Source of the DNA: Sialis fuliginosa
Lineage: Eukaryota; Arthropoda; Insecta; Megaloptera; Sialidae
Length of the DNA: 64,000 nucleotides
Reading direction: 5' to 3'
Assembly (NCBI GenBank): GCA_961205875.1
Contig: OY540813.1
Coordinates: 9,953,001 to 10,017,000, forward strand
The notes beneath the pieces are model-generated. The model ran no database searches, was not told the origin of the DNA, and saw only the letters and a list, made by a program, of their open reading frames with translations. The position numbers and the translations under genes are program-made. Of this stretch, positions 34,048 to 47,500 are shown one piece after another; position 1 is the first letter of the stretch, and each line of letters opens with the position of its first letter.

Positions 34048-37000
34048 GGATATGGAGTAAATCTTGTACTTTTATCTTTGTATTCTTTACTGTCCTCTTA
34101 TGTAAGCGTTTGTTTGTTTAATAAAAAAGCGCGTACTATCATATTGGTTTAATTTGGGTATACTCTGGTATACATATATTATTATGTCATGTACGGATCC
34201 AGAAAACGTGCTTTCATGTTGTTGGAAAGAGGAAGTAAATTATAAAATGTATTACAAATTCTCTTGAATGTCATAAGTTACTTGCTATTTTTTTTTAGAT
34301 ATTTGGCTTTAGGGATTATCCTGAACGACCACGTTTTTATTTTTGTTTAAATAATGAGTATTTGAAAATTGTTATTTTGTTTTTACTTTAATGTTGATAG
34401 AACAAGATTATAAAAGGCTTTGGAGGGGGATTCTTACATGAGGGGAACTCTAAGGCATTATTTTATTAAAATACTTAATTGAAATCAGTTTTGGTTGTTG
34501 AAATTACTTTTTTCATATTCATACAATTAAATTTGTAACCAATGTACTACATTGCTACTACTATACAGATACATAGTGATATAAAAGTGAAAAGTTTTCA
34601 TTGAAAAGTTTCATAACTTTTTAATTTCACTAAAAGTTTTCACTCACCTGTTCAAAATTTTGAAAAGTTTTGTCCATACGTTTTTTTGGTTGGTACTACT
34701 TTCTTTAGCTAAAACAATACGCAAATTTTAAAAAGTATCAATACCTATATTTTTTAAAATGGGAAATGATTGATTCTTATAATGTTATCGAAAATACACA
34801 AGTATACAAAATTTCAAGACAGTCGAACATCGGGAAGTGGGTGAAAAATTGGTTACAAGTTTTGATCGAAAAGGACAAACAAAAACCAAATTAATAAAAT
34901 TGTAAAAAAATAAAATATATATTCATGAATTTTTACATTACTACACATAAATATATACACATACATATAAACAATTGAAGTGAGAAAAGGGAGGGGGTCA
35001 CCTACTTCTTATGAATCATCACAAAGGAGAACGGGGTGGAAAATTTCGAATATCATCCATACGTAATTAACTAATCTATTTACGAAAAACACAATTGTTT
35101 ATAATTTTATCGCAACATGTATTGCAGAAACCAAATTCTCGTTTTTGAAAATAAATATACCCATTTTGATTCACACCTATTTCAATTTCAATTGTTAAAT
35201 AGGTATATCTATCGAAAGATGGATCAACAAGTAAAATCCCAGATTCGAAAAACATTTCAGTTCTGAGTTATAGGATTTTAAAGTTGTGTAATTCTTCAGG
35301 GATTCAACTGTTTCTTACAAAACTAGTAACTTTGTCATTGATTCAGAGAGTATGAAGAATCAATCTAAATCTCTATTGAAATCCAGTTACATTATTTATG
35401 TCGTTTTATTACCCCGACTAATGTAATAGTTTTTATTACAAAAAACGTGTTAGTTACTTGTTCAATGTTTTAGAATTTTCAACAGCTTTTGACATGTATG
35501 TCTGCATAGGTCTCATGGTGGTGTGCATATTAGGAAGTTTTGATAGCTAATAAATACATTTATAGTTGTTGTCTTATTGTTTAAGAACGAATGAAAAATA
35601 AAATATAGGTAATGTTCGAAATATATCCATATGTACTTAATAACGTTATTTTTACTTCCAATGAACTAAAAATGTTTATAATAATAAATATATAAAAAGT
35701 AAATAGATACTATAGTAAGAATCGGTTCACTATTTGATATTTTCTTCAAAAGAAGGGTCTTAAATATTAATTAAAAAATACAATAACAATATTGTATATT
35801 CTTTATTTTTTCAGAAACTGATGCAAGACAAAAATACATATAAAAACTTCACAAAAATGTATATTTCTTTTATTGTATTCACATGCAAATATATATACTT
35901 CCAACAAAAATTATTTTTTTGTTTGGTAACTTTTTTCATCGCATACCTGTTGCATAACTTTTTACGCCTTTGGGGATATTTATAACAGATGTTTCGTCCA
36001 CTTAAACAATCATATTATATAAATTGCACGTTCACGGATGATAAAACTCGGGCTAAGATTAACATAACAATATATTGTGGTGCGAGTTATACATTTAACA
36101 AAAGCTTACACAATAGAGCGTGTTTGAACCGTTCACATAACAGTGCGTGCGTGCATACACGCGTTTACGCACACAGAGCCGCCCGCGCCGCTTGAAATTT
36201 TACTACCCGTGTGCGACAATTTAGCCGCTTTTTTTGATTGTTCAAAATATTAAAAAATATTTTAAATCTGTTAAATAATCTAAGTTTAAAATATATTCTT
36301 GAAAAATAAATGAAATATTTAATATTCTTACTTTGCTCATTCTTTAAATCAGAAATATAGACAAATATACTGGGGTAACTGGTTAGTATTCGAACCCATG
36401 TAAAACCTGTAATTTTAATAATTGAAAATTGTGTTTATTAGTTTATTATACAAATAATCTAGAGATCTCTCATAGAATATAGTTTTATGGTATGTAATTC
36501 TTTAATCAATTAATAAAATATGGCTATCTTTTAACATTAATATGCACCCAAATTTGTGTTCCCCCAATATTTTAAAACATAGATCAGTGTTTCCATTTCG
36601 CGGCCTACTTATAAATGAATGTAGTTTCCGTAATCAAAATTGTTATTTTGTATTGTTTATTATTATAAAATAACATAATAGGTATATATATTTTATTGTT
36701 TTTAAGATACCGCAACAGAAAAGGCTAAATAATTCAATTATTATTGACTTATAATTTTCTGAAATTATCTAAATAAAATCGATTTTCTCTGATGTTATAC
36801 ATTTTTCTGTATTTCACTAATTCGGTCCTGTATTATATACATATCAAAACGCTCTTATATAAAGTGTATTACAAAGGATGCTTTTCATACAAGAAACCAT
36901 TCAATCAGAAACGAATTAAAATAGTGATTGTTGTAGTCGTGAATAAACGTTTGCATCGGTTCTGCAAATCTTGTGTATGTTTAGAATTGGTATATATATG

Positions 37001-37180
37001 TTATCAGTTAGGGGTGTTGATTGGGAGTTGGTGTTATGAACTATTATGGCGGAAGAAATGATCTAAATTAGTTATACAGGTTGTTCTAAAATTTATCATC
37101 TCACAAATTGTGAACACAAAAAAGCAGATGTCGGTTTCAACATGCTGAAAAATATCTAGTCTTCATCGCATTTTTCTTCA
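34048..37180. other. No gene; GC-rich patch at 36.1-36.2 kb
   Basis: AT-rich intron with short palindromic patches near 34590-34680 (GTGAAAAGTTTTCA and inverse). No exon recognised; the 89-codon frame at 36792 runs in low-complexity sequence. Confidence 0.35.
36100..36240. other. GC-rich patch with CG and GTGC/ACGC repeats
   Basis: AGTGCGTGCGTGCATACACG and CCGCCCGCGCCGC stand out from AT-rich flanks. A 68-codon frame ends here but has the composition of translated repeats. It may be a transposon remnant or a regulatory island. Confidence 0.3.
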
Positions 37181-37474
37181 AAAACGAAGTTGCGACTGCT
37201 TGAAACAAACGTGAAGTCGGTTTTACTGTACAGGTCAGATACATGGAAAAACACGGCGTAAAACGAGCCTACGCCGTATTTACCGAATTAAATGGTACGA
37301 CCGTATATCAAATGAAGAACTCTGGAACCGAACTTCGCAAGATCCAGTCTGAACACAATAATGCGTAGGGAGTGAAATTGGATATGACTCCGGAAACTAG
37401 TCGTCAATATAACAAGAACCGCTCTAGACTGGAACCCACAAGGCACCAGAAAAATAGGACGTCCTGCCCAGACA
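37181..37474 (+). pseudogene. Dead LINE fragment (C-terminal end of a reverse transcriptase ORF)
   Basis: One forward frame reads LRLLETNVKSVLLYRSDTWK near its start and NITRTALDWNPQGTRKIGRP near its end, with at least five stops between. The Lys-x-LLY-x-x-DTWK, RTALDWNPQG and KIGRP blocks match the conserved C-terminal tail after the reverse transcriptase domain of a common insect LINE class (RTE/RTEX or a relative). Neither the catalytic domain nor an endonuclease is preserved. No target duplication or poly-A tail could be assigned. Confidence 0.65.
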
Positions 37475-38038
37475 TAGAGAAAATAAAACCAGTTTCAGGC
37501 ATTTTAAATAACCCGATACTTAAAAAAAACGTTATTAATTATAATTTGTTCAAATTTGGCCGCGGGCTGCACAAAAGAGCGTGATTATTCGTAATTAAAA
37601 CATTAATCATTACCCGCGCCAAAAACTATCATAATTTTGATATACTAACAATGAGTTATCATTACGAAAAAAAACCGCAAGCCTAAAGTTTATTTCGCTA
37701 ATTGGAAAATAATATTTTGTTTTTCAGTTAGCATGACTCATAGAAAGCCAATAGATTTTCACGCTCAAATTTTTTTATGTAATTTTAATATAGTTGAAAA
37801 TAGTCCTTCATCTATCTTTTCTCAGACTTTTTCATATCTAAAGTCGAGAAAAAGTTTAAGATTAACAAGTAATCTTCAATGCTGCAGCACTATATATTAT
37901 AGCGCTAAAAACTTTCAGATAACGTTACACCATTGCTCTAATCTTAAGTACTTGGTAATACTATCTGTAGTAACCTAAAATATGTCGTATATTCACATTT
38001 TCTTTTAGTTTTTAATTAACGTACAAAAAATGTATTAT

Positions 38039-38180
38039 CTCTATACATAAAAATAAATGTTCGTTTGTATGAGGCTTATAGACTCGGGAATTACTGAACC
38101 GATTTCAATGCAGTTTTCAACAGTAGTTAGATAATTTTTCTGTGCATGTTCGTGGCTATTAATATTTCATGAAAACCTAA
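38039..38180 (+). mobile_element. Helitron 5' end, right part lost or not found
   Basis: It begins TCTATACATAAAAATAAATG with the preceding T and A. It shares GTATGAGGCTTATAGACTCG-type sequence and GAATTACTGAACCGATTTCA with 8388. No matching CTAG end with a hairpin was found nearby. Confidence 0.65.
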
Positions 38181-38859
38181 TATTTAACATCAAAAAACTA
38201 AAAAAAATCTTTATCAAGTTGTCTTTTGTTTCCATGATGTCAATTAGTTAGTTGATATTTTTCATGTAAATGTTCAGAAACTAGGAATAGAAGTTTATTA
38301 AGTACTGACTAATGTGAATAGTTTTCCGGTTTTATTAGATTAGATTATATTATGTTACCTTTAACCGTTCACACACTGGAAACAAATATAAAGTGTGGAT
38401 TTTACTAGACCTATTGGGGCGAGATTAAACGAACAGTATGATCGGAGTAGCGGAAAAATTGCGTCGGGGCAGCACATTAGGATCATCATCTCCTATTATG
38501 CCTAATTTAAAAACAAAATTGGCAATAGCGAGATACTCTTTTACTATTTAAAAGTGTTTCTATGTATATTTACCGGAAAACTTGAAACCCAACCATTTCA
38601 AGAAAATACAGTTTAGTTCGCCTGTTACTTGATTCCCACATGAACATGGCTATTGTTTTAAAGTAGATGTTCTGGAGTTTAACAATGGCCAAACTATAAT
38701 CTATAGCTTGTTGTGATTACCCCTTTAGTGGTTCAGATTTTGAAATATCTGTTATCTTTCAATATACATGATTCCTGCCATTGTTCCTCTTCCTTAAAAT
38801 AAATTCAAAATTATTCGGGAGTAAAATCGCCCTTTAGCAACTACTAATAACATATCATG

Positions 38860-39060
38860 CATTGCAACTTGTTGATGCGACCTTTAGTGAGCAGAGAACG
38901 CGAAGAGAATTCGGGAAGCCAACAACAGTGTGTTGTAACAGTGCTGAAGAAACACACAAGTTTGTTTACCCAACACACTGAATGTAATTAATTCTAGTAG
39001 GAGGGCTGTACGCTACTCCCAGACCGCCTCAAGGCTGCGCCGGCCACGTCTCACCTGTTG
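38860..39060. other. GC-richer patch, no gene assigned
   Basis: CCAGACCGCCTCAAGGCTGC and CGCCGGCCACGTCTCACC lie within an otherwise AT-rich stretch. On the minus strand a short frame reads RRGRRSLEAVWE before a stop, reminiscent of the basic tail of LINE ORFs but too short to claim. Confidence 0.3.
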
Positions 39061-39194
39061 TGAAATAAATGGAGTAAATTATCTTAGTAATGAACAATTT
39101 TTTATCAAGTCTATGCTTATAAAGATTTCAGAAGGTTGTTGAAAATGTTAAAAAAAAAACGTAAAATTTTTTGTCGTAGTAAGCTTTTTAATAT

Positions 39195-39290
39195 TTTGTT
39201 TCCTCGCCTAATCGAAGATACGAGAAGCTTTGTGATCGTTTTAAAATGAGAACAAAAATATTCTCCGATTTCAAAATTTTAACTTAGCTT
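39195..39290 (+). repeat. Dispersed repeat R2, copy 2
   Basis: It shares TCGAAGATACGAGAAGCTTT and TGATCGTTTTAAAATGAGAA with 10480, then continues TTCTCCGATTTCAAAATTTT, which matches the minus strand near 18800-18830. Confidence 0.7.
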
Positions 39291-39900
39291 CCTCACACAT
39301 AATTAAATAAATGTTTTATACCAGTCAGACAATTAAAATTTGAATTATTTTCCATTTTAACAAAGAATGAACATTTCTAATGAATGACAAAGAAATAAAT
39401 CTAAACTGTAAATATTTCATCTAAAATTCTCACTGAAAAAACATTTTTATCAAAAAAAATTCTCACTCCTACAATATATCGACCATCAGTTAGAGGCAAG
39501 TTGAATTCCAACCGCAAAAAGGAAACTCGTAAAAATTGTATTTACTCATCTATAGAAAAATCATTTAATGGGGATACATTTAAAGTGCATTTTAAAACTC
39601 GCCGCTTTTTCATAAATCAAATAATACGATATAAAAACACAATAAAATGTTTGTTGTGTGTCATCGATTGTTGGCAAACACTGTAAATCGAAAAGCACAG
39701 CTTTGAACAATATTGAATTTGTACTATTCTCTGCAATGTACCTACATATAGTTAAATGTTTAATATTGACTCAAATATTTGTACACAAACGCTCTTTGTA
39801 TTGAAATTAATAAATACCTAACGATATTCCACATTAATGACGATTTTGGTTCAAATATTTATTTATTGTAATAATAAATTTATGTGAGCGATTTAAATTT

Positions 39901-40101
39901 GTACAGTAGACGTTTCATACTGTAAACCTGTTTGGGCACGATACTTTCCATACTATAAAATGCCTACTTCTCGAAAAGTCTTATGATTGGTCAAAAAACT
40001 AGGAGTAGGTGGTAAACAAGCTCACAGTATGGAATGGAGATAATTTACACAATGGATCTGTTCACAATAAGGACATTTACAGTATGGAATGTCTACTGTA
40101 C
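39901..40101. mobile_element. MITE (201 bp), ends GTACAGTAGAC
   Basis: GTACAGTAGACGTTTCATAC with TGTAAA at the left is inverted at the right as TTTACAGTATGGAATGTCTA with CTGTAC. GTATGGAA recurs internally. No coding frame. Confidence 0.7.
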
Positions 40102-40984
40102 CAATTTTCATTGATTAAGGCATTTTTTATTAATGATTTAATTTTATATTATTACCACGTCATTTTCTGTAAAAATAAATATAATATTAACCGAATGTAA
40201 GCATCTGCAAAAGAACAAGTGTCGAATATAATAATATAATATTCCATATTACATATATAGTGACATTTTAAATTCAAGTAAAATCAATAAATGTTAAAAA
40301 AATTATAATGTAGTATTTATAAACTATATAATATTTATAATAATAACACACACTTTTTATATAACAATACTCGTCCGTCAATAAATATGTAATGTTTTTT
40401 ATACATGCCTTTATAAGTACTAATAAAAATGCTTCACAGTTATTGTGGAAATACGAAAAGAAAAATACCTTACTCGAGAATATCTTCAGTACGTACTACG
40501 TCAACAGCTGATTAATTTTCAACAAAGTTTTTCTTTTTAACTTTTTCCCAATTCAACTGATTGTTCCATATATACTTTTTTATGATCGGGTATTATATTG
40601 GTTCGCTAGAATCTTATGTACTTGTGTTGTTTTAAAGGTAAAACATACAATATAAAAACATAAATATGAAACAAACGGTTCATATAAAGTAAAAATGAAA
40701 TTTTATTTGAAAAATACAACACGTGATATTGCTAAAAGTTTTTGCACAAATAAATAAATTAAACAATAACATTGTATCTACATAGTATTGATTTTATTTT
40801 AGTAATTATTTATTTCAAAATAACAATAAGTAATACATATATTTTTTTAAGAAAGAAGAATTTCCAATTCCATCTCAAAAACAAATCATAAATGCTTTAT
40901 TAATTAGACAAATTCGATTTAAAATATCTTCAATTTACACTTATTAAGCTTGTATTATAAAATAACAAATAAAAAGAAAACACC

Positions 40985-41440
40985 AAAATATACATGCAGA
41001 AGTAGTCGACCAGTTTTCATTCAAAACTTATTACAAACTTAGTAGGCTCCTCCCATTTGATTATTATAATATTTGAATCATTTTTCCATGTACCAAACAA
41101 AGACAGATATTTTGATACTCATTTGCTAAATAAAGAAGTACTCTTCGTTTATAGTACTCATATGTATGTGCGATTTAATTATTATGTAATCTATTGAAAA
41201 TTGTATGAGTAAATTTTGTGGCAAAAAATATTTGATATTCTGAATTTTAGTATTTAAATATGTTTTTGATATAAAATTAATTAATGAAATGGACGTATTG
41301 TGTTTTTATTTAAAATGATGTAACTATATAAACTCCGCCCTAGAAAAAAATTGCCGATGATGTTTATCTTAATATTTTTGAATCAGATGTAAGCGATTCT
41401 GACCTTTAGGGTGACAGACGACTTCTGAAGCCCATACAAT
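40985..41440 (-). repeat. Dispersed repeat R1, inverted full-length copy
   Basis: The minus strand reads from CAGAAGTCGTCTGTCACCCT to GTCGACCACTTCTGCATGTA, with all blocks of copy 1. It includes the ends missing from the other copies, so it is the best guide to the family. Confidence 0.8.
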
Positions 41441-43852
41441 TTCAAAAAAGGTTAAAATAATTATGTATTATTATTTTTGTGCCTCGGGTATATAAAAACA
41501 AAGAATAATATGGTAAAGTAAATAATAATCTATGTATATAAAAAAATAATTATTGATCTATACAAAATTTCTGATTATTCAATCTTTTAAATTTGCGTAG
41601 AAAATGACACAAGCATCTTACGTAAGAGGAGTTTTCTCAAGCAACCTTTTATAAAATTCAATTTTGTACCTGTAAAGTAAGTCATCACACAACCATTTAC
41701 AAAGGATTTGCCTTGCCTATATTAAAGTTCAAAGCATTTTCAAGTGTGAAAAAATAGACATTTTTTCTCGAATATCTCATTAACTTATTTCTTAGAAAGT
41801 GTATATGAATCAATACCACTTAATATCGCGTTGAGATTTTTTTATTAAATAAATTGTTTACGCTGATGAAATTTTATTTTAGAAAATAATTATTTAACGT
41901 GAATGAGATGTGGTTTTTAATCGATTTTTGTAATCCAGATTTCTTATAGACATTTTTATTAATTTGTGAAAAAATAGTCATAAAAAAATTTCTTGTAACT
42001 ATAATTTTAAATTAAATTTAATTGATTTAAATTTTTTGAAGAGAATCAAATACCTTGGTTGGTTGCAAAACCATTTGAAAAAAAATAATATCAATAAAAA
42101 TTATTGACTAAATCCGTATTATTATTTGCAAATCTTGTCATTTATCCTTGACTTTTTTGGCGTTGGGAAGGGGAGGGGGTGACACTCTCGATTTCCGCCC
42201 CAGGTGTCATACCTCCTAGCGATGCCACTGCAGATAGGTAGTCTTTATGTAAATTATCTCTGTTATTTTAAAAATTAAAATATATTTAACATATTAACAA
42301 ATACAGTTCTTTGATTATTTATATACAGGTAATATATTACTTCAGTGTTTTTACTCCAACAGTTATATATATGTTATACAGATAATGTATCAGTGTACAG
42401 ATGCATTATCTATATAACATTCTACAAATTCAGTTGTAGTTGTGAATTAAACTCTAGATAATTATCATTCTTCATATGAGTTAGTCACGATATTTTGCAT
42501 GTCTTGATGATCGATTCAACACCATCATCAACTAAATAAAGTATTTTATGTTTTTTATTACATTTTTAGAAAAATTATTGTTTTTATCTGTTAATACAAA
42601 TTAGTTTTATTTTTGTAAAAAGGTTCGTTTAAGGACACTACTCACATTAAATTTTTAAATTGAAACAATGAGAGATAAAAATGTGTTGTATCTAGTATGA
42701 AATAGTTTGATAGTGTCCTTACTCCTTACTAACGATAAGGATGTACAGGTTTTGCACTTCTAGAAAATACAAGAACTGACTTATTACTTTACCTACAGCA
42801 ACTGATAAATTGTAGTATTTTTATCAGGAATAATGGTGGACATATTTCTTTCGTTTAGAACACAAATTAAATCTTCTTGTAAAGGTAAAGTACTGAAATA
42901 TGCAAATACCGGAGAGTAATTTATTAGTTAAGAAATATAAAAACGTACAAATTTATTGGGTAGAAAGATTATTTTAGGACAGGGTTCGTTAAAAATAGAT
43001 ATGCATACCTATGTTTTAAGAAACATAATTCTTTTAAAATTCACTGATCTGAATAATGTGTGAGTAGAACGCAAAAAACCCTCATTAATATCAGTTTAAT
43101 ATTTTATTATGCCTTTATTTAAACGCATGAAAACAACGCTAGGTAAAATTCGTTCTTTGTAATACTTTATTTTGTTTAAAGAACACAAAACATGTTTTTA
43201 TCAAAAAAAAAATGTAATAATGCAGTGTTATTATATATTATTATATTGTATATGTACAACTATACATTATAATTTGTTCTATCTTAAAAACTATAGATAT
43301 GTAATTTTTGAATAACCTTACATACATAAATAAAATTAAAATTAATTAAAAAGTCTATACTTATTGGAACTAAAATATTTATTCCTCTCATTAATTATTT
43401 GCTTTATAAAATTCTTCAGTGAACTCAAATTAAAAAAGAAAAACTTTGATAACACAAAGCAAAAATAAATATACAAAATGGAAATTAACTTTATGCTGGA
43501 ATAAGATTAGATTTCACTTTCAACTTGTTCTATATTCAATGATTCACAAATTCTTTAATTGATTCTTGTTTATTATGAATGTTAAAGGTTGTCGAAGTCA
43601 ATATCAAATGAATCAATCACATTACAAAAAATTCCTGGAATGTTATTATTTCTTACATTTTCTTGTTATAAAAACGACATATTTACATTCATCATTTCTT
43701 TAATTTATTAGAAAATAAGATTTTTCTTTATACAAAATCTCATTTAGAATCAATTAAAAACCATTGTTAAATATAATTACTATATTACTAACGAAATTGT
43801 ATAAAATTTGTACAGTAAAACCTCTCTTAATAAATATGAATTGGTTCCGCAG
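41441..43852. other. No gene
   Basis: AT-rich intron. A short GC-richer segment at 42160-42232 (GAAGGGGAGGGGGTGACACT) looks like a fragment of an interspersed repeat. Nothing else is supported. Confidence 0.35.
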
Positions 43853-44072
43853 CCACCGTATTCTCCTGACCTGGCCCCCAGCGACTATTACCTTTTTCCG
43901 AATTTGAAAATGTGACTCTCTGGCAAAAGATTTTACTTTAATGAAGAAGTCGAGTTGAAAACAAACGCCTATTTTGTGGGACTTGACGCGAACCACTAAG
44001 ACCGGCATAGAAATGTTATAGAACCGTTGGAACAAGTGCATTACTCTAGATGGAGATTATGTTGAAGAATAA
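43853..44072 (+). pseudogene. Dead mariner transposase, C-terminal fragment
   Basis: The forward frame begins PPYSPDLAPSDYYLFPNLK, the mariner block that carries the third catalytic Asp (PSDY) of the DD34D triad. It then has a stop, reads GKRFYFNEEVELKTNAYFVG, and after a further stop and frameshift ends NRWNKCITLDGDYVEE with a TAA at 44070-44072. This order and spacing match the C-terminal third of mariner transposases. The first two catalytic Asp residues are missing. The opposite-strand 95-codon frame across it is incidental. Confidence 0.9.
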
Positions 44073-44308
44073 AAGAGTTTTTTTATTAAAAAAATCGTTT
44101 TTTTCATTGTTAGGCCAAAGATTTTCTAGCCCATGAAATATATTGTTCACATTTACTTATTTAATACCTTAATTTAATCACACATACCTCATATACATAA
44201 CATAATAATTCATTTTTCAACTACCATAAACATTATTGAACCAAAATCCAGCACACACCACTCACATGCCCAACAATCACACCCAACACATGCACACAAA
44301 AACGATAC

Positions 44309-44534
44309 TTAACCTCTCATCGCACAATCATTTATCGGCTCCCGGTATTCCAGCGTAGTAATACGTTTTAAGACGTGCATGACCTGTTCCCGCGGGACCC
44401 TTGTAACCAGTGGGCGGAGGGGGTTGTCGAGGATCATCCGCAGCTTGCTGTAACAAATGCGTGGTTAATGGTTATCTTTATAGACTCACTTACGCGAAGT
44501 GCTTCGCAGGTTCCCACAGGAAATTCGGGGTCAT
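44309..44534 (-). CDS. Possible two-exon minus-strand gene or gene fragment (59 codons) nested in intron 1
   Basis: On the minus strand an ATG at 44534 opens a first exon to 44494, followed by a GTAAGT donor, a 46-base intron (44493-44448) ending TTTGTTACAG, and a second exon to a TAA at 44311-44309. The join gives an uninterrupted 59-codon frame starting MTPNFLWEPAKHFAKLRMIL and continuing DNPLRPLVTRVPREQVMHVL before a short tail ending in CAMRG. The region is markedly richer in GC than its surroundings and the peptide composition is protein-like, without low complexity. A TGA lies 13 codons upstream in frame, so this is either a very small protein or the last exons of something spliced from further upstream. 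No signal peptide is visible. I do not recognise a family. A 46-base intron is short but within the range seen in insects. Confidence 0.3.
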
Positions 44535-47500
44535 GTGATTTTGGTGTCGTCGATGATGCTTCTCTTTTCAGGGATGTAAATCACCTACGTGTCTGTGTGT
44601 TTGAACGTACGTACTATTTATCGATTTGGAATTATCAAAACGTTGAATAGATTTGTTATGTGACGATTTATTTAAAATACGTTACAATTAAATTTAAAAA
44701 AATATAATACCCGTATTTTAAATCTATCTAAAATAAATTATTTTTATAAAATTGCATTTGATAATATATTAGCATATAAAATAATTGTATATCATATTAT
44801 GTACACTTATAATACTTTCATAAAAGTATAAGTAACTATGTTATTTAAATTTTTTTAGAAAAGTAACAAACAAACAACAAACAGTAGAACGTTTTAATTA
44901 TAGAATTTAGAAAGAGGGACATGGACAGATAACAAATAATAGTTACAGTGTTAATATGCTTAAGTAGGTAACATAGGTATACATTAAAATCAATGATCAA
45001 TTGCAAGTAAATTAATTTAAAAAACCAAAATAAATTAATAATATAATTATTATATATTATAACATATCTAGACAAATGCCTTTGGCATTCTACAATATAA
45101 ACCACTAGAGCGAGCTGCAAAATCCGTTTCTACTCCGGTAAGTACGGGTCTAATGGTCACCCGACGTAAATAATATATTTACACTAAGTAGATCGTATTA
45201 ACTAACCCCAAATGGTTTGTATAGCTTTGATTTAAATGATCAAGTATACATAATATAAATACAAATATTTGTATAGGTTATATAAAATGTGTCCCCGGAT
45301 CGACACATGAATAGGTAAAAAGTTCAATACATAGATGATTTGAGTTATGTCTTTGGGGGTTCAGATCTGCTTAAATTAAAAAAAACAATCTTATATTTTT
45401 CCAAAATCAAGTAGCTTTTAATCGTGAACATCGATCGAAAATTGTCGTACGTTTTTTTAGTATTTATCATAAAAGGAAGTAAATGAAACTTATATCATTC
45501 GAAAGGTATTGTGCCATATATGTGCTCAACAAAAAGTCATATGTGTATGTTACCGTTAAAGCAGGTAAAATAAAGTTAACATTTCCCTCGCATCGTTCAA
45601 CAGCATAGAAATACTCCTAGCGCCATCAAGCGGCAAAAATAAATAGTTTTGGGTTTCTGTCAAACGTATAGAGATTCCAATTTGCGTTCAATTACAGTGT
45701 TTTTATTTGGAATTTTTTTTTATGTAAAAGCAGGTTAGGTACTGTGTCATAAATGTGCACAAAAAATCATATGTGTATGTTGCCGTTAAGGCAGATAAAA
45801 TATTGGTCGAATTTCGACCATAAGCGATACCAATAATTATAAAAATACATTTTTTCATGTAAGTGCACTTCAGTTTACAATATAACAAATGTTTATTTAG
45901 AATTAAAAATTTTATTTCTGTATATAATAATTATAAATATCGAATATACTGTAGAAATTGATTTTTTTAGTGAATGCCTTCTTGGTTTTTTAGTTGAAAT
46001 ATTTTTGACAATTTATTTTTATTCAAACTTATCTATTACATCTATTCATGTGTCGATTCAGAGACACACTGTATACTCGTATATTAATCTATGTAGTTTA
46101 GTTCGTACGTCTTATCTAACCATATATTTTTTAAATTATAATCTCTTATATACTATTTTTACAACTACTGCAATGAATAATTTAATTAAAGAAACAATTA
46201 CTTTACCAGCACGCTAGATATGATATTTTAAAATTCATATCACAATACTTTTTGTTGATATTTCTTTTTAAATTTCGACAAAAAAATATATAATTTATAC
46301 ATATAAAAACAATTCCTTTTTCTAAGAAAATCCGTACTTCTTTTAAAGAAAATCTTTTTTAACTGTATTTTATTCTAATAATAGCTCATTTCTTTGTAAC
46401 TTGAAATTCCCAAATGACCTAATTATGAAAAAAACATACCAACAATTTACGTTTTCATAAACTTTGAAGTAAATTTTGATTCTTTATTATAAACTTACTT
46501 TTAATTTAGTATTCTCTGAGATAACCTTCAGCAACCTACTGCTTCATGAACGATATCTACAGAATAGTTCTAATGGGTAATTTAATTAATAGGCACATTA
46601 AGTTTCTATCATTGGTAACATTAATCCAAACATTTTGATAATCAAAACCAACCTTTGTAATAATTAATTTGATTTGAAGGGATCTTACTGTCAGAGACAG
46701 GTTTATAGAACATAAATTAATTAATTGATATTATATACGTAGTTCGTACGTAAATGCATCTAAGAACTTTCAATACTGATTTGCCTTTTACAGTGCTACA
46801 TTGGGTATAGTAATTAAAATTAAATTTAATGTTAGTGTTTTTAAAATGTTATTAAATTTTACATAGACTAGCTATAAATTTAATAAATATTTAATTTCAT
46901 CTTTTTTCGATTTAAATAAAAGTTCACCCCTATAATTAATAATTAATACTATGAATATATACCTATATTCAATCTCAAACTTCCTGTTTCCTTATGACTA
47001 TGCATTCTTTTATAATAATACTATTCAGTACCTAAAGATTAAATTCTTGATTAAATTCTTAAAAGATTCTTTAACAAAAAGAAGATAATTCAATCAAATG
47101 ATTACTTTTGAGTTAAACTTCAACGATGTCTTGATTTGAGTAGAAAATGTAATAAAAGTCAAACCAACAAATTCTATTTGAGTAATGATGAAAGGTGAAA
47201 ACGCTACTGAACGATCAAATAAAAGTCCCGGCCAAAGAGTAGGTATACCTAAATCAAAGTGAATGGATGCTGACGATGTGTTTTATCTATGGTAATCTTG
47301 ATCGTGTCAGCTATTGTCTGTGGTAACGTGAACAACAGAGTAACTTAAACTTTAGTAGGGTTGTAGAATATTTTGTTCGAAAAGTGGTTTTAAAATTAAG
47401 AATAAATTAAAATTTACAGCCATATGTGAATAACTTTTTATTTATTTAGTATTAATCTTTTTTGTTAAGTTACCATTCTTTATACACATTAAAAATAATT

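Noticed and set aside
43754-44041. Minus-strand 95-codon frame
   Set aside because: Antisense of the mariner remnant, whose plus-strand PDLAPSDY block is unmistakable.
44375-44650. Plus-strand 91-codon frame over the minus-strand candidate
   Set aside because: It starts at a weak context and ignores the minus-strand donor and acceptor; the reverse-strand spliced frame explains the region better.
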